This document shows positions 47,111 to 58,399 of a stretch of DNA of 64,000 bases, in pieces. This DNA comes from Argyresthia goedartella (taxonomy: Eukaryota > Arthropoda > Insecta > Lepidoptera > Argyresthiidae). Made by a program: the position numbers and the translations under genes. Within the stretch, counting starts at the first letter, position 1, and each line of letters begins with the position of its first letter. Where the stretch lies: positions 337,501 through 401,500 of the forward strand of contig OX463809.1 in the NCBI GenBank assembly GCA_949825045.1, written 5' to 3'. A model generated the notes under the pieces. That model was not told the origin of the DNA and made no database searches. It was given only the letters and a program-made list of their open reading frames with translations.

Positions 47111-48789
47111 TATAAATAAAAGGGCTCATTGATAAAAACTTTGGCATGTTCAGATGGACGAAAATTATTAAAATGTAACAGAAAATGGCGCATGTTTCGT
47201 TCGGAGTATTTCAAATAAAACAAATCTGATTGAAATATAATTATTTTATTAATTTATCAATTTTTCTCTATCTACTTAACGTTACTTAAATATTAAGACT
47301 TTATTTTTGATATAATATTCTCTGTTAAAAATAATTTTAAAATACATTGAAAGGCTTCAACTGTTCGCCCGTAACATATACTATAAATACTGCCCATCAT
47401 ACAACATCACTAAGAAGTAATTAATAACTACTTCTTTAGTGTCTTCGTTGACTACACTGTTCAAGTAAACTGTAGGTGTCAGTAATTAATTTGTAGTTAG
47501 GGTTAGCAGCAGATATGGGTAAAACCCATTTAGTTTAACAATATAACTAAGAATAGCTACATTATTTTAAAAGGAAAAAGAGATCCGACGCAAAAATAAA
47601 CCCATTCGAAGCACCGAATAATGAATGTTAATGTAAATATGGTAATCAAGCAGTAGGTAATATATTCGTGATTTCCATTAAATGTACCAAAATAAATAGT
47701 CCTCTGTTTTATGTTTAAAGTGCCGGGTTCTCACGAAAAGGTTCCCATTGTTATAGTACAGTGGCACAGCATCAAGTGCTGCTAATCTGCCGCCGCCGCC
47801 GTCGCCGCTGCCGCTGCCGCTGCTCACAATGTGACTCCTCTTCTAATGGTATTAACTCGAATAGGCTTCATGATCGGAGACACAATATTTATCTCCAGAA
47901 GTGTCGCTATGTATGTATTTATCTATCTACTTCATTATGTTCATACGCACACACTCATTGGTCAGTGGAGGACAGGCGCACGGGGTGGATTGCGATCCGA
48001 ACCGTTTCAGATGGCAGCTGGTTTCCTGTCCGTGATGTCGAGCGAACGAAATGAACAAATGTCTATGTGTGCGTTTCTCGAGCACGCACTATATTAAGCT
48101 TAACCTCTGTAGTCTTCGTGTTCTGTGGCAGGAGCGACGGCCTCTCTCAGCCTCTGGGATTACACGGATCTCCTTAAACGTGTTGGGTTGCTATTGATCA
48201 GCTATTATTGCTTTGATCAGCCAAACTAGTTTTACGTAGGAGGAAAATAGGCATTTGTGTTTGATCGTATTGGATATATTTCGTACCTACTTTGGAATAA
48301 AGACGGCACTTGTTGAGTTATAGGCAGAGATACCTGCGATGTGAATTAAACATGAATGGATTATTGGAAATGGAAATGGGTATTAAGAAAGTATATATAA
48401 TTAAGCCTTTTGAATATAAAGAGACCGTCTCTGGCATAAGTCATCACAAATTATAAATTTTTCCTCTAATTAAATAGCAACAAATAAATATATAACTTCC
48501 CCGGTCGGGATTTGACTGTCGTCGTTATGAGGCTACAAAATCTGTCTTCGGACAATCAATCCCCACACAGTTCAAGAATATACGGCATTTTTTACAGCTA
48601 TAATGCATCTCATTCATGACAATGACTGTAATTACGCCGAAAGTACAGGAAGGCAGAAGTGCGCAATTTCGTTAACATGGATGGTATTTTTATAACAGCT
48701 ATTTTAATTTTTAACCTGAACTCCTGAATGTATTTCTAATTTTCGAAAAAAAAAAAAGAAGTATCTCGGTTCGGTTAATAAATAGTTAG
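47111..48789. other. Unassigned sequence
   Basis: No gene that I can defend. A CCGCCG/CCGCTG repeat stretch lies at 47791-47824, inside a 97-codon frame (47761-48054) whose Arg-rich part only reflects the repeat. An overlapping 88-codon frame at 47831-48097 (MTPLLMVLTRIGFMIGDTIF) is hydrophobic at the start but resembles nothing I know. An imperfect inverted repeat lies at 47408-47442. Confidence 0.4.
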
Positions 48790-49030
48790 TATGACGACCC
48801 GAATAGCCGAGTCGGCAGTGACCCTGCCTACGAAGCCAAGGGTCCCGGGTTCGAGTCCCGGTGGGGGCAAATATTTGTTTGATGAGAACGGATGTTTGTA
48901 CCCTAGTCATGGTTGTTTATCTATCTATGTATAATATTTATTTATATAAGTATGTGTATCGTTGTCTAGTACCCAAGATACAGGGAATCCTAGTTTGGGG
49001 CTAGATCAATTTGTGTAAATAGTGTCCAAG

Positions 49031-49089
<59 letters not shown>

Positions 49090-49090
49090 G
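48790..49090 (+). mobile_element. tRNA-derived SINE with (ATT)n tail
   Basis: The head has an A box TAGCCGAGTCGG (48804-48815) and a B box GGTTCGAGTCC (48848-48858), the two internal RNA polymerase III promoter elements. A 170-bp body follows (TACCCAAGATACAGGGAATCC...TTTGGGGCTAGATC), and the tail is about 18 ATT units (49033-49088). Such SINEs rely on a LINE for movement. The antisense of the head is the well-known spurious protein phrase GTRTRDPWLRRQGH. Confidence 0.9.
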
Positions 49091-49299
49091 TAGAGGTTAC
49101 AAACATTAAACATACAACAAAAACATTGCAACCGAATTGAGGACCGACTCCCTTTTTTAAGTCGGTTAATGAACGTGAGCTCGTATGTCAACCCTCTTCA
49201 ACGACGACATGAGATGGTCACGGGGCCTCACTCTGGGCTATAAATCATGCAAATTGTCAGAACACAATCTTATGTATGCAGGAGAGATTCTTATTTATA

Positions 49300-49470
49300 C
49301 TTTTTAGGTTTCCGTATCCGATGGGTGGCAAGCGGGAAGCTCTCACTAAACCTCCCTTGTCCGACCGTCTGTCTGTCCGTCCGAGCGTCCGTCAGTCCGT
49401 CCGTCTCATGAACCGTAATAGTAAGAGTGTTGAAATTTTCACAGAATGTGATTTCTGTGCCCACCACGTA
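49300..49470 (+). repeat. Copy of the interspersed repeat found at 45820-45925
   Basis: CTGTCTGTCCGTCC, GTCTCATGAACCG and TTGAAATTTTCACAGAATG occur in the same order and spacing as at 45835-45920. Confidence 0.7.
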
Positions 49471-49959
49471 TTTATTTGTATTTGTACAATGATCAGATCA
49501 GTGATAACATGACCAAGGGATTCGAATTTGTATATCATAAAGAGCTACTGATGAAACATGACAGCTTTGGTATAAACATTGAAAACAGTTTTGCATTATT
49601 AATAATAAAATAGATCAAACGGATTTTAGCTTCCTTGATTTATTTAATTTATCGAAATCACAATCTGATTAAAAAGCCGTTCGCCGCACATCTCTCTAAC
49701 AAACATAGTACACCATATATTAAATGAAAGGAAAACATGAAATCTTAAAACTTATTTTATTATTAACCTAAAAACATGTAAAAACTAACTAATTAGTTGT
49801 TCGAAATGAGCTCCCTCTCGTTGAATACATAAATGTATTCTTCTAAGGAACTCTTTTTCAGTAGCCTTTAATAGGCACCCAGTGCTCCAAATGCATCTTT
49901 AAATGGCGTTGTGTTCCGAGTCTCGTATTCTGCTCGGAGTCCAACAAGAAGAGACTCCG
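49471..49959. other. Unassigned AT-rich sequence
   Basis: No coding block recognised before the LINE C-terminal piece. Confidence 0.4.
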
Positions 49960-50225
49960 GGCCCAAGAAAACCTCTCCTTGCGTACCATCGTCGGCGCGC
50001 CTCGCTACGTGAGAAACGCAACGATCGCAAGGGACCTAGGATTGGAGACACTGGACAAGTTCGTCCAGAGGCTGGCAACGAACATGTTCGCACGAGCGGA
50101 CGGCTCTCAACACCCGCTCGTGCGAGACCTGGCGCCATACCACGCGCGCCCGCCTGACCGTCGCCGCCTACCCCAAGACCTGGTTGCCGAGCCGGCAGCA
50201 CCCCTGGATTGAGGCCACACAACCC
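49960..50225 (+). pseudogene. Jockey/R1-like LINE C-terminal piece
   Basis: RTIVGAPRYVRNATIARDLGLETLDKFVQRLATNMF followed by HPLVRDLAPYHARPPDRRRLPQDLV is the C-terminal end of a LINE ORF2. The text after 50215 (CACAACCCGAAGAAGAACACC...) is its GC-rich 3' part. The GC content is much higher than next door. Only the end of the protein is present. Confidence 0.75.
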
Positions 50226-50409
50226 GAAGAAGAACACCTCAGCCACCCAATGACCTGGCCGTAGTCACGGCCAGCGGAAGACTCCGCGGAAGGGGGCCAT
50301 TGCCCCGGGACCGCAACCCCGCACCCTGGAAGGGGTGTGAGAAGATCACCAAGCAGTCTCGTATTCAGTCTTGAGTCGACCGTTGTGATGTGCAGAAGTT
50401 CGAGAAATA

Positions 50410-50640
50410 TAAGTCTCTGTGAAAGTGCGTGGCAGTTTTACTCTAATTGTACTTAGAAGTGAGTGCACGTTTCACATCGGTACAGAGCAAATCCACGCAT
50501 CCATCACTAGGCCCGATGAGTATGGAGTACCACAGGGCAGTATCTTGGGGCCTCTTCTAGGTATAAAGTCTACCAGAAAGTGTCCCACATACAACGGTAT
50601 TTTGTTGTATATGTTTGTGGATGATTGATTGCTCGGTTGG
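50410..50640 (+). pseudogene. Jockey-like LINE RT fragment
   Basis: TFHIGTEQIHASITRPDEYGVPQGSILGPLL is RT motif B region; FVDD near 50620 may be the active site, but the spacing is too short (about 20 residues), so a deletion lies between. A (AAAT)n stretch at 50670-50690 follows. Confidence 0.6.
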
Positions 50641-50719
50641 CATATAATGTAATGTCACAAGCATGTATGTTTATAAATAAATAAATAAAAAATGTGCACA
50701 GAGAAGCTTTGAATCAAAG

Positions 50720-51850
50720 ATAAATACATTAAGTGGACTGCTCACCACCCACCATCTTTATGCCTTTCCAACCACTTGGAAAGAAGCTGACGTTATTGGC
50801 TTCCACAAACCCCAGAAAGATCGAGCCGACCCCACTAGCTATCGCTTTATATTAGTTTGATATCTTTCAGTGTCTAAGTCTACGAACAGGTTATTCTCAA
50901 CCGGCTCAAAGACATTTGCATAGATAAAAACCTCATCCTCAACGAACACTTTGGCTATAGACCCAAACACTCGTGCGTTTAACAGGTGCACCGTATAACG
51001 GAGCACATTTACAAAGGGTTCCACACAACAGCAAAGTCCAAAGATACCGGTGCCATATTCTTTGACGTAACGAAAGCTTTTGACAAAGTTTGGCACAATG
51101 GTCTTATTTATAAACTTTACTAACTCAACCTCCCCGATAGTCTGGTATTGATTATCAAAGACTACCTCACTGAGTGCAGTTTTTGCTATCGAGTAGAAAA
51201 TCGCGCTCTAAGCCCCACCCCATAGCCGCCAGAGTCCCGAAAGGCTCAGTCCTCTCCCCTACCCTCTTCTCATTTTACATCTAAGATGTCCCCTGCTCGC
51301 CGTACGTCAAGCAAGCTCTTTACGCCGACGTTACGGCGCTTTATTACACCAGTAGAAAGAGGATGCGTTTATTAGGTATTCCAGAAAGCAGTAACCGACC
51401 TCGGTGAATGGGCTCTCAAATGGCGAATAGAGATAAACCCCGAGAAAAGCGCAGAAATTAGCAACCAGAAATCACCCTCTTTGAAGCCCTATCTCCTGGG
51501 AGAACAAAGTGAAGTATCGAGGAATGACATTAGTCTCCCCACTAAAGTTCAAAACCTACATTAAGATGGTTCGCAACAAAGCAGCCTTCTAAATGGGTAG
51601 GCTTCACCCGCTCATGAGAAGTAAAAGCAAACTGCCATTGCGCTGCAAAATAACTCTTTATTAAACTAGCATCCGCCCAGTCTTCACGTATGCAAGTCCT
51701 TGGAGTTTTGCACACTGGTCCCACTGCCTTAAACCACTTCAGGTTCTACAAAACCGCTTCATGCGTAAAGCCGTAGGTGTCCCGTGGTACATGCGCAACG
51801 GAGCCTCCATTGGAGGTGACAAGGAAGTCTGCTTTAGCCTCTTACATTTT
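50720..51850 (+). pseudogene. Jockey-like LINE RT and C-terminal part
   Basis: Blocks in changing frames read FPTTWKEADVIGFHKPQKDRADPTSYR, FFDVTKAFDKVWHNGLIYKL, LYADVTALYY-like text at about 51325, DLGEWALKWRIEINPEKSA and PVFTYASPWSFAHW, ending with MRKAVGVPWYMRN at 51760. At least six stops or shifts occur. The order of Jockey RT is kept, so this is one decayed insertion. Confidence 0.75.
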
Positions 51851-52235
51851 AAAGTTGTTGCGTGGTATGCTGTGAAACCCAGAGGTGCTGCAAACGGTTG
51901 GGCTGTGCATGCCGAACGGCTACATTGGACGGCACTGCCGAGTGCCACTACTAGCTGTGCTGCGCGTGCGCACGTGCTATTCAAATGCTACAGAACGCGC
52001 TCTTCACGCACGCTCTACGCACTCTTAATCGGGCCAGGAAGGAGGACGAGCCCACGTCACACTCTGGTCTTGACGCCCCTTAACGTGAGTGTTGCGGCGT
52101 CCACTGCTGTCTCGACCAAGAAATAGCGTCACCGTAGTTGATGAGGAAAAACTTCGTAGCTAAACAGCGCGAGCGCCGCGCCGCTCGTGCTCGCGCTTGT
52201 CGCACTGCCTGCTAAGGTCTGTGTGATGCTATACG
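51851..52235. other. Unassigned GC-richer sequence
   Basis: The open frame runs on to 52126 but no longer resembles LINE. It contains GCGCGAGCGCCGCGCCGCTCG (52168-52188). No function recognised. Confidence 0.4.
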
Positions 52236-52395
52236 TTGTCACGATTATTCAAATCATTTAATTTTTGTCATGTATTTCTAGAGCCGACTAGAATTACACT
52301 TACCAGCCAAACTTTCTTAGTTAACGTATTTTATGACTTTGCATTCACCAGCAGAAATGTAATTAACTGCATACCTTCCGATCACAGCGGTCAAA
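52236..52395 (+). pseudogene. LINE endonuclease C-terminal piece, plus strand
   Basis: SFNFCHVFLEPTRITLTSQTFLVNVF and IPSDHSGQ are the final endonuclease motifs (the SDH catalytic box). The reading stops being endonuclease exactly where the oppositely oriented endonuclease (52391-52750) begins. It fits the same LINE family as the minus-strand part. Confidence 0.75.
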
Positions 52396-52750
52396 AAGTT
52401 TCATCCCCAATTGCTAGTAAGGATAAGATTAATCCAATATTTGATAGGCCTACTTTGGAAGGAAGTTCTTTGGTGTCAATTTCTTTTTTAGCCAAAATAC
52501 AAGTGCCTCCCCTTCTTTTGGTTCTTGAAAAGGCCGTTGCCATTTTATAGTTTTTTAAATTTATCATGTATTCATTACCTGACTGTATGAACGTTTCAGA
52601 AAGACATATGATGTCTGGTTTTTCCTTGTTATCACTCAAGTCCTGTATTGCTAATTCAAGTAACTCCAATTTGGAATTGATGCTTTGTATGTTTTGATGT
52701 AATACTCTAAACTTTAAATCATTAGGAGGAACGAAAAAACTCATTTTTAG
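52391..52750 (-). pseudogene. LINE ORF2 endonuclease N-terminal piece
   Basis: After MSFFVPPNDLKF the text reads VLHQNIQSINSKLELLELAI, DIICLSETFIQSG and RRGGTCILAKKEI, the first half of an AP endonuclease. The ORF2 start overlaps the end of ORF1 (52722). It is cut at about 52395 and joined to an inverted downstream piece. Confidence 0.8.
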
Positions 52751-54170
52751 TAGTACTACTTCTACTTGTATATTTTTGGGGTTCAGTTTCATGAATATCT
52801 GCATTACAAGATACTTTAAAATAAAAGGGAATCGTCCCCTTTTTTGTTTCATCATCGGTTTTGTTTTTGTTATGTTTTGGATATTTGTTTGTACTATTTT
52901 TATGAGAACTTTCAAAGTAATATGGTATAGTGCCCGGTTTTCGTGTCTCTTTGTTGGGTTGATTTGTTCGAGTGTTTGGTTTGGTTGATTTAACTATGTT
53001 ATGCAATCTTAGTTTTTGTTTAATTGTGTCAGTGTAATCTTATTGATCTACAACAGCATTAATCTTTGTACACGTATTTTTATAATGCAATTTCAATCCC
53101 TCAGCATCTAGGAATGTACAGTTTGGGAACTGTTTACAGATCACTCGTAACGTGTCATTTAATGTCCTTTTATTTAAGTGATCACTATTATAAACGCCTA
53201 GCACTAACACATTATTATATTTTAGAGAATTTAGAGCTGCGCCTAATTCTATTTCTACCATCTTAGGGTTGGTGTCATGTTCACCTAGAGCAATTTTATC
53301 TCCTTCCGTCATAAGAGTCTTGTCCAGGCTATCTAATGATCGGCATATTTCCTGCGATGTTGCGTTGGGCTTAATCAGAGCCATTACTTTGTACTGTCCA
53401 TATTTATTATGTAATCTGTTTTCGCTTAACCTCGATGCTAATCCAACGCATTGTCTTCCTCCTTTGATGGTTATGTTTTTTTGGTTTCCCATTGACTCAT
53501 TCGTCTTCTTACTTTCCTCCAGGAAAGTATCCTTGTCTGGTTTCGTGCTCTGCATAATATTATCTTTACCGAGTTTTGCTTCTGTCTGGCAATCCCGTTG
53601 TATGCATATCTCAGATTCTTTGTCGGTACCTGTAGTCATAGTCTGGGTAGACTGGTGCTTTGTTGATATCTCAATTTGATTTGCTCTGTCTAGGTTTGCG
53701 TATTTTTCAGTTGTTTGTATCGATTTTGTCGGTTTTTGCAATTCCATTGTTTTTGTTGTAGTGTCTTGGCTTAATATTTTTGAATTGTTCATGCTACTGT
53801 TGGCCGGTGTCAAGTTCGGTATGATTTAATTATATTAAAATTATTAACAAAATTTGTTAATAATTTTAATATAATTAAATCATAATTGCTTATATATTTA
53901 AAATTAATTATATAATTGAATTACTTTCCAGCTTTTTTCTAAGTCTTGTTTTAATTTTATGTTCTGCATCAATATATTTTCAATTTCTACGTGTGCTTTT
54001 CCATCCATTCCATCTAATTCTAGTTCGAGAGTCTCCACTTTAAGCTTCAATTCCGAAAGCTCACTGTCGCATATAGAAGTAGCAGTCATATCTGGTAGGC
54101 TTTTCAATGTTTCTTCTAAAATGCTGTTTTCCTCCAGACTAATCAAGCTTGAATTTATAGAGTCCTTCAA
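52722..54170 (-). pseudogene. LINE ORF1 of the same element
   Basis: Three open parts lie in one frame: 54170-53904 (coiled-coil-like, SELSELKLKVETLELEL), 53813-53040 (Thr/Gln-rich, then QCVGLASRLSENRLHNKYGQYKVMALIKPNATSQEI and an ALGEHDTNPKMVEIELGAALNSL region) and 53006-52722 (a repeated PGTIPYYF/KGTIPFYF phrase). Stops at 53904-53906 and 53040-53042 separate them. The middle part resembles the esterase-like domain in ORF1 of some CR1/L2-type LINEs, which is a tentative call. The 90 bp between parts one and two contain the 65-bp palindrome. Confidence 0.65.
53820..53884. repeat. 65-bp perfect palindrome
   Basis: The 32-bp arm 53820-53851 is the exact reverse complement of 53853-53884, with a single A in the centre (53852). 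The sequence is about 90% A+T. It lies in the middle of a LINE ORF1 remnant. Confidence 0.97.
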
Positions 54171-54289
54171 GTCCTTTCTTCTATAAGTGATATTGATGTC
54201 CTTCCTTTTTGTTTTTATTTTGTATATATTTTTTTATTACAGTGAGAATTGATGTGCCTTTAACGCTAGTAGTAACCAAAAAATAAATA

Positions 54290-54505
54290 AAAGGCGAGAT
54301 TTGAACCTGCGCTTTTTGTCACTTGCACATTTTCGGTCCTTCTATACCGCTGTGATTTCAGGCTCCGCGAGAGTTTGAGTTAGAGGATATCAAAATCCAA
54401 AAAGTAAAATTTTTGATATACTCGAGATTTGAATCTGCACTTTGTCGTCACTTGCACTTAACTCGGTCCTTCTATACCACTGCGCCATCGGGCTCTGTAA
54501 GAGTT
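54290..54505 (-). repeat. Two tandem tRNA-like sequences
   Basis: On the minus strand 54500-54420 reads GCCCGATGGCGCAGTGGTATAG...ATTCAAATCTCGAG, with an A box (TGGCGCAGTGG) and a B box (GATTCAAATCT). The second copy, 54365-54295, reads CAGCGGTATAGAAGGACC...GGTTCAAATCTCGCC. Both share TATAGAAGGACCGA and GTGCAAGTGAC. The repeat spacing is about 122 bp. They look like tRNA-derived SINE heads in tandem. Confidence 0.6.
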
Positions 54506-54959
54506 GGCTTGAAATACGAAGTGGGTTGCAGAGTTGTTGTCTGTTTAGAAGCCGGTCAGAGATGAACCTGTTATGAGTCAGCGAGTTCCTTTGTTCACTG
54601 ATCGGCACTTTGAATAATTTAACGACTTTGTTAGCACTCTTTCTAGGATTTTAAGTTATTCACTTATTATTTTTACATCACAGTATAACCATTTTGGGTT
54701 TCACTTTAAAATTAAGTAACTTTGCACTGTATGTAACACTTTTAAACAGTAGTTTTATATTTTATAGCAGTATGAACAGCGTTTACGGTGTTACTCAGTT
54801 AAGCAGCGCGCCGGCGATGTTTTAAATTAAAGAAAATCAGTGACTACATTAGTAAATCTAAATTTAGTGACTGGGTATCGCTTGGGATATCTAGTATGAC
54901 TTTGTGAACAAAAAACCTATAACCTTGAAGTAAAATTGACTATGTTAACAAATATTCCA
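54506..54959. other. Unassigned sequence
   Basis: No coding block or repeat recognised. Confidence 0.4.
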
Positions 54960-55663
54960 AAACTTTCAAGTTGGTTTGTAGAACTGCAAAAATTTCAGAC
55001 ATAAATAGAAAAATACAAAATTCTATTAATAGAATGAAAACAGTTTGGCAAATAATAAACCGAGAAACTGACAAAATTATACCAAGGGACAATGATTTCT
55101 GCCTAAAGAAAGGTGATGATGTTGTTAAATCCAGTGCTGAGGTTGCTCGAGCTTTCGAAACATTCTTCACTAATGTACGCTAACTCGAAACAGAGCGTCT
55201 AAATCGTCATCTCCATATGAAGCAGATACTTAATTAAAATCCAACACCTGCGTCAGTAATGAATATTTAAAAGTTCATCCATCATGTATATCCCCAGGAC
55301 ATTGTCAAAACGTTTAGATTACTTGACTTAAAAATACTGAAAATCTGTGTGGTATATCAGTCAAAGTATTGGTTCAGTAATTCTAGTTAGAGCCCAATAC
55401 TTGGCCTTTATATTAAATAAATGTGTTGACGATGGAGCTTTCCCAGACCCCATGAAATAAAGTAAACTAATACCTTTGTTCAAGTGGGGAAACAAGGGTG
55501 ATCCTTCAAATTTCAGACCGATATCTTTTCTTCTAGCACTAATTAAAATATGTGAAAAGATGATACTCAATTAAATGCTCTTAAACTTCAACCGTACAAA
55601 GCAATCGGGGTAAATCGACTACGGATGCAGGTATTACCTTTATATCTCATATATATTCTGCAT

Positions 55664-56418
55664 TTTTATTTATATATTTATTAACATAATTTATTTATGC
55701 CTTGACAGCCGAGGCGAAATCGACATAAATTGCAGATATATACCTAGATTAAGTACATTCGTATATATTTCGTATATATTTATTGCACATAAAACAACAT
55801 AAGATATAATAAACAGAAAGGACATCTACAAAGGCATGCTTATCTCTAAATAGAGATCTCTTCCAGCAAACCCAAGGTTGATAAGAATAATTTAATATAC
55901 AGGATAGACCTATGTGCTCTGATAAGATACATACATATATTACGGAACTATTGAACTAACTGCTAGATACACTACATACACAAGTACATAAATATTATAT
56001 AAAAATATAAATACACCTAAATAAACTAATATATACAAAGCTCAAATCTAGGATAGAGAAAGATAATGCTCCTTCAAACGATTCTTAAAGACGGGCAGAG
56101 ATGGACTATCTCTGATAGTGCAGGGAAGCGAGTTCCAGAGAGTGATCGCCCGCAATCGAAAACAGTGCTTGTATGCGACGGTGTTGTGATGAGGTATAGA
56201 GAGCAGGGAAGCCGTGTGAGTTCTACGTGGACGAGCCGAAGGGAGAAATTGAAAAAGCTCACGGAGAAAGCTAGGCTACATTCCTTACACTTACTTATAG
56301 GATTCACAATAATTTATATTAATTAGATTCAATATTCAAATATAACATTAAAATAAAATATTTACAATCCAAATTAAAATTCACAATATGTCATCAATCA
56401 TAAATCAATTAAATTATC
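55664..56418 (-). mobile_element. 5'-truncated LINE nested in another LINE
   Basis: The 755-bp insert is flanked by a 30-bp duplication with one mismatch (55634-55663 and 56419-56448). On the minus strand it reads the end of a LINE ORF2 (LRAITLWNSLPCTIRDSPSLPVFKNRLKEHYLSLS, stop at about 56049), then an untranslated part with the motif at 55838-55872, and ends in an A/T-rich tail at the left junction. Orientation and tail fit target-primed insertion. Confidence 0.85.
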
Positions 56419-57215
56419 TTACCTTTATATCTCATCTATATTCTGCATGGGAGGCCGCACAGGATGCTATCGGAGTGTTTTGCGATATGTCGAAAGGATT
56501 TGATTGTGTTGATCAAAATACGATATTAATGAAATTAAATCATTACGGAGTTAGAAATAAAGCGTTGGGTCAATATGATAAGATTTTGATGTTAATGGTG
56601 TATTGTCTTTATCCTTGAATTGGTTCACAGTTAATAATTTAACGCTGGTAAAACCAAGTGTATCCAATTCTCACTTCCAAATGTCAGGCAAGTTGAGACC
56701 AGTTTAGTGTTAGACAGCAACACGTTGGAATTAACAAATGATACGAAGATTTTTGGAATAACCATACTAGCAAATTGCAGTGGGGACCCCACATAGATAA
56801 ATTAGCTGGTAAATTAAGTTCTGCGGCTTACGCTGTTAGGAACATTAGACAAACACGGATGTGGCTACATCTAAGCTAATTACTTTCATAGCGTCATGTC
56901 TTATGGTATCTTGTTGTAGGGGAAGGCAGCGGATATTCAATCATTTTTTTATTTTACAGAAAAGAGCTATTCGAGCAATTTATAATTATAACGATTAGAC
57001 TCCTTAAAAGAGATTTTTGAAGAAATTGACATTCTCACTGTAGGTAGTCAATTTATTTTCGAAAATATAATATATGTACGCAAGAACCTTTTAACATTTT
57101 CCAAACTTAGCGATAGCTGTAATGTTTACCTAAGAAATAATCACAGACTAGTTGCGCCCCGGTTAGGACTCGCGAAGGTTCGCAATTCTTTCAAGGGTCA
57201 GTGCATTCTTTAAAA

Positions 57216-57340
57216 GTCGCTTTAACATACTTTTTAAATTGGCAAATTTTAAAATCTCCAGAGGGTATCTTTACAATAAGATACCTCTGGAGATTTGAAA
57301 ATTTGCCATTTGAGCAATTTAAAAATCATGTTAAAGCGAC
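57216..57340. repeat. Imperfect 55-bp inverted duplication
   Basis: 57216-57270 is an inverted copy of 57278-57340 with a few small differences, separated by 7 bases. The right arm is the native LINE C-terminus (FENLPFEQFKNHVKATLP); the left arm replaces the expected coding sequence after FKGQ. Confidence 0.9.
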
Positions 57341-57440
57341 TTTGCCGAAAAAGGGATATTACAATGTTCCAGATTACTTAAATGACGGGACTGTATGGGG
57401 TTTATCTGGCTCAACACAGACCTTGCTGTTAATAATTTTG

Positions 57441-58395
57441 TAATTATATATGTATCATACATATGTATATATCTACAGTATTATAGAATTTTGACTAAGT
57501 CATTGACGTTGATATTCTGGCTCCTGCATACCAAATCACTATGATTCAAATATCACGCAATTTTCGCGGCACCCACATCATCATCGGTCGTGCAATTGGT
57601 TTGACGTCAGATCCGCAATCTGTTGGGACTGATATCAAAACCAAAACCTGATATATATATATATTTTTGTTTTTGTGATATTATTATTAAGTTATTAAGT
57701 TTTCCTGTACGATGCAATGGTACGGAAACCTTCGTGTGTGAGGACCCATTTTTGTGCCTCTCTACTATTGGAAGTTGTCTTTCAGCCCCCCAAATCCGAG
57801 AAATCCTTGTATTAAAGCAGGTATAGCTTTTATCCCTGTATATATAAACTTCGACAAGCGCAGAGCACTTCCTCCTCCTGCATACCTACTTTGTCTACAT
57901 AATTGATACAGAACGATGGACCTACATCTCCATTACTGTGCTAACGTAGATGTTCTGTAGGTATTATTCTTGTATTTGTTTATTGACATATTAATAATAA
58001 CAACCCCTGGTCACTACCTCTTATCAAAATTCAGTTATTAAATATGCTTAAATATTAAACTGCACATCAAAAATACTGATTTGTACAGCTAATATCAGGG
58101 CAAAATAATGCGGTAGCTTAGGTGAAGGGTAAAGGGGGTGAGCGAAGCGAAGTTCGTATTAGGTTGAACATGTAAGAACATTAAAAAATACTTAAAACAT
58201 AAAAAAATGCTGATACTTGTTTGCTGTGATTTTTTTTTATTTTTGATGTGCGATTAAATACTAGCCCATATAAAATATGGCCATTGTTGTAACTTAACTA
58301 ACATAGACTGAGTTGCTAGAGAAAAAAAAAGGTAGAGTGGTGAATAAACTAATTTAATCACAGGAGTCTCGTAGGATGCTCACCACTTTGCCCAG
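57441..58395. other. Unassigned sequence with repeat fragments
   Basis: ATGGTACGGAAACCTTCGTG at 57718-57738 is the interspersed-repeat phrase of 46750-46770. GGTAGCTTAGGTGAAGGG at 58111-58128 is the inverse of CCTTCACCTAAGCTACC-like text near 46110-46128. No gene seen. Confidence 0.5.
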
Positions 58396-58399
58396 GCAT

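Larger units (their letters stand above)
54960..57440 (+). pseudogene. LINE ORF2, interrupted by a second LINE
   Basis: Blocks in order: linker (MKTVWQIINRETDKI... SSAEVARAFETFFTNV, 54970-55180), RT start (LIPLFKWGNKGDPSNFRPIS, about 55465-55535), RT motif A (AWEAAQDAIGVFCDMSKGFDCVDQNTILMKL, about 56450-56550), C-terminal part (VMSYGILLWG at about 56890; LVAPRLGLAKVRNSFKGQ at about 57150; LPFEQFKNHVKATLPKKGYYNVPDYLNDGTVWG at about 57305-57400). Between the RT start and motif A sits the insertion 55664-56418. Many shifts occur and the YADD region is missing. Endonuclease is absent. Confidence 0.8.

Noticed and set aside
47761..48097. Overlapping 97- and 88-codon frames as a host exon
   Set aside because: The Arg-rich part is a trinucleotide repeat, there are no convincing splice sites, and no family is recognised.
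48704..48910. Minus-strand frame with GTRTRDPWLRRQGH
   Set aside because: It is the antisense translation of the SINE tRNA-like head.
52236..52750. Twin-priming inversion of the LINE
   Set aside because: The polarity is the wrong way round for the classical mechanism.
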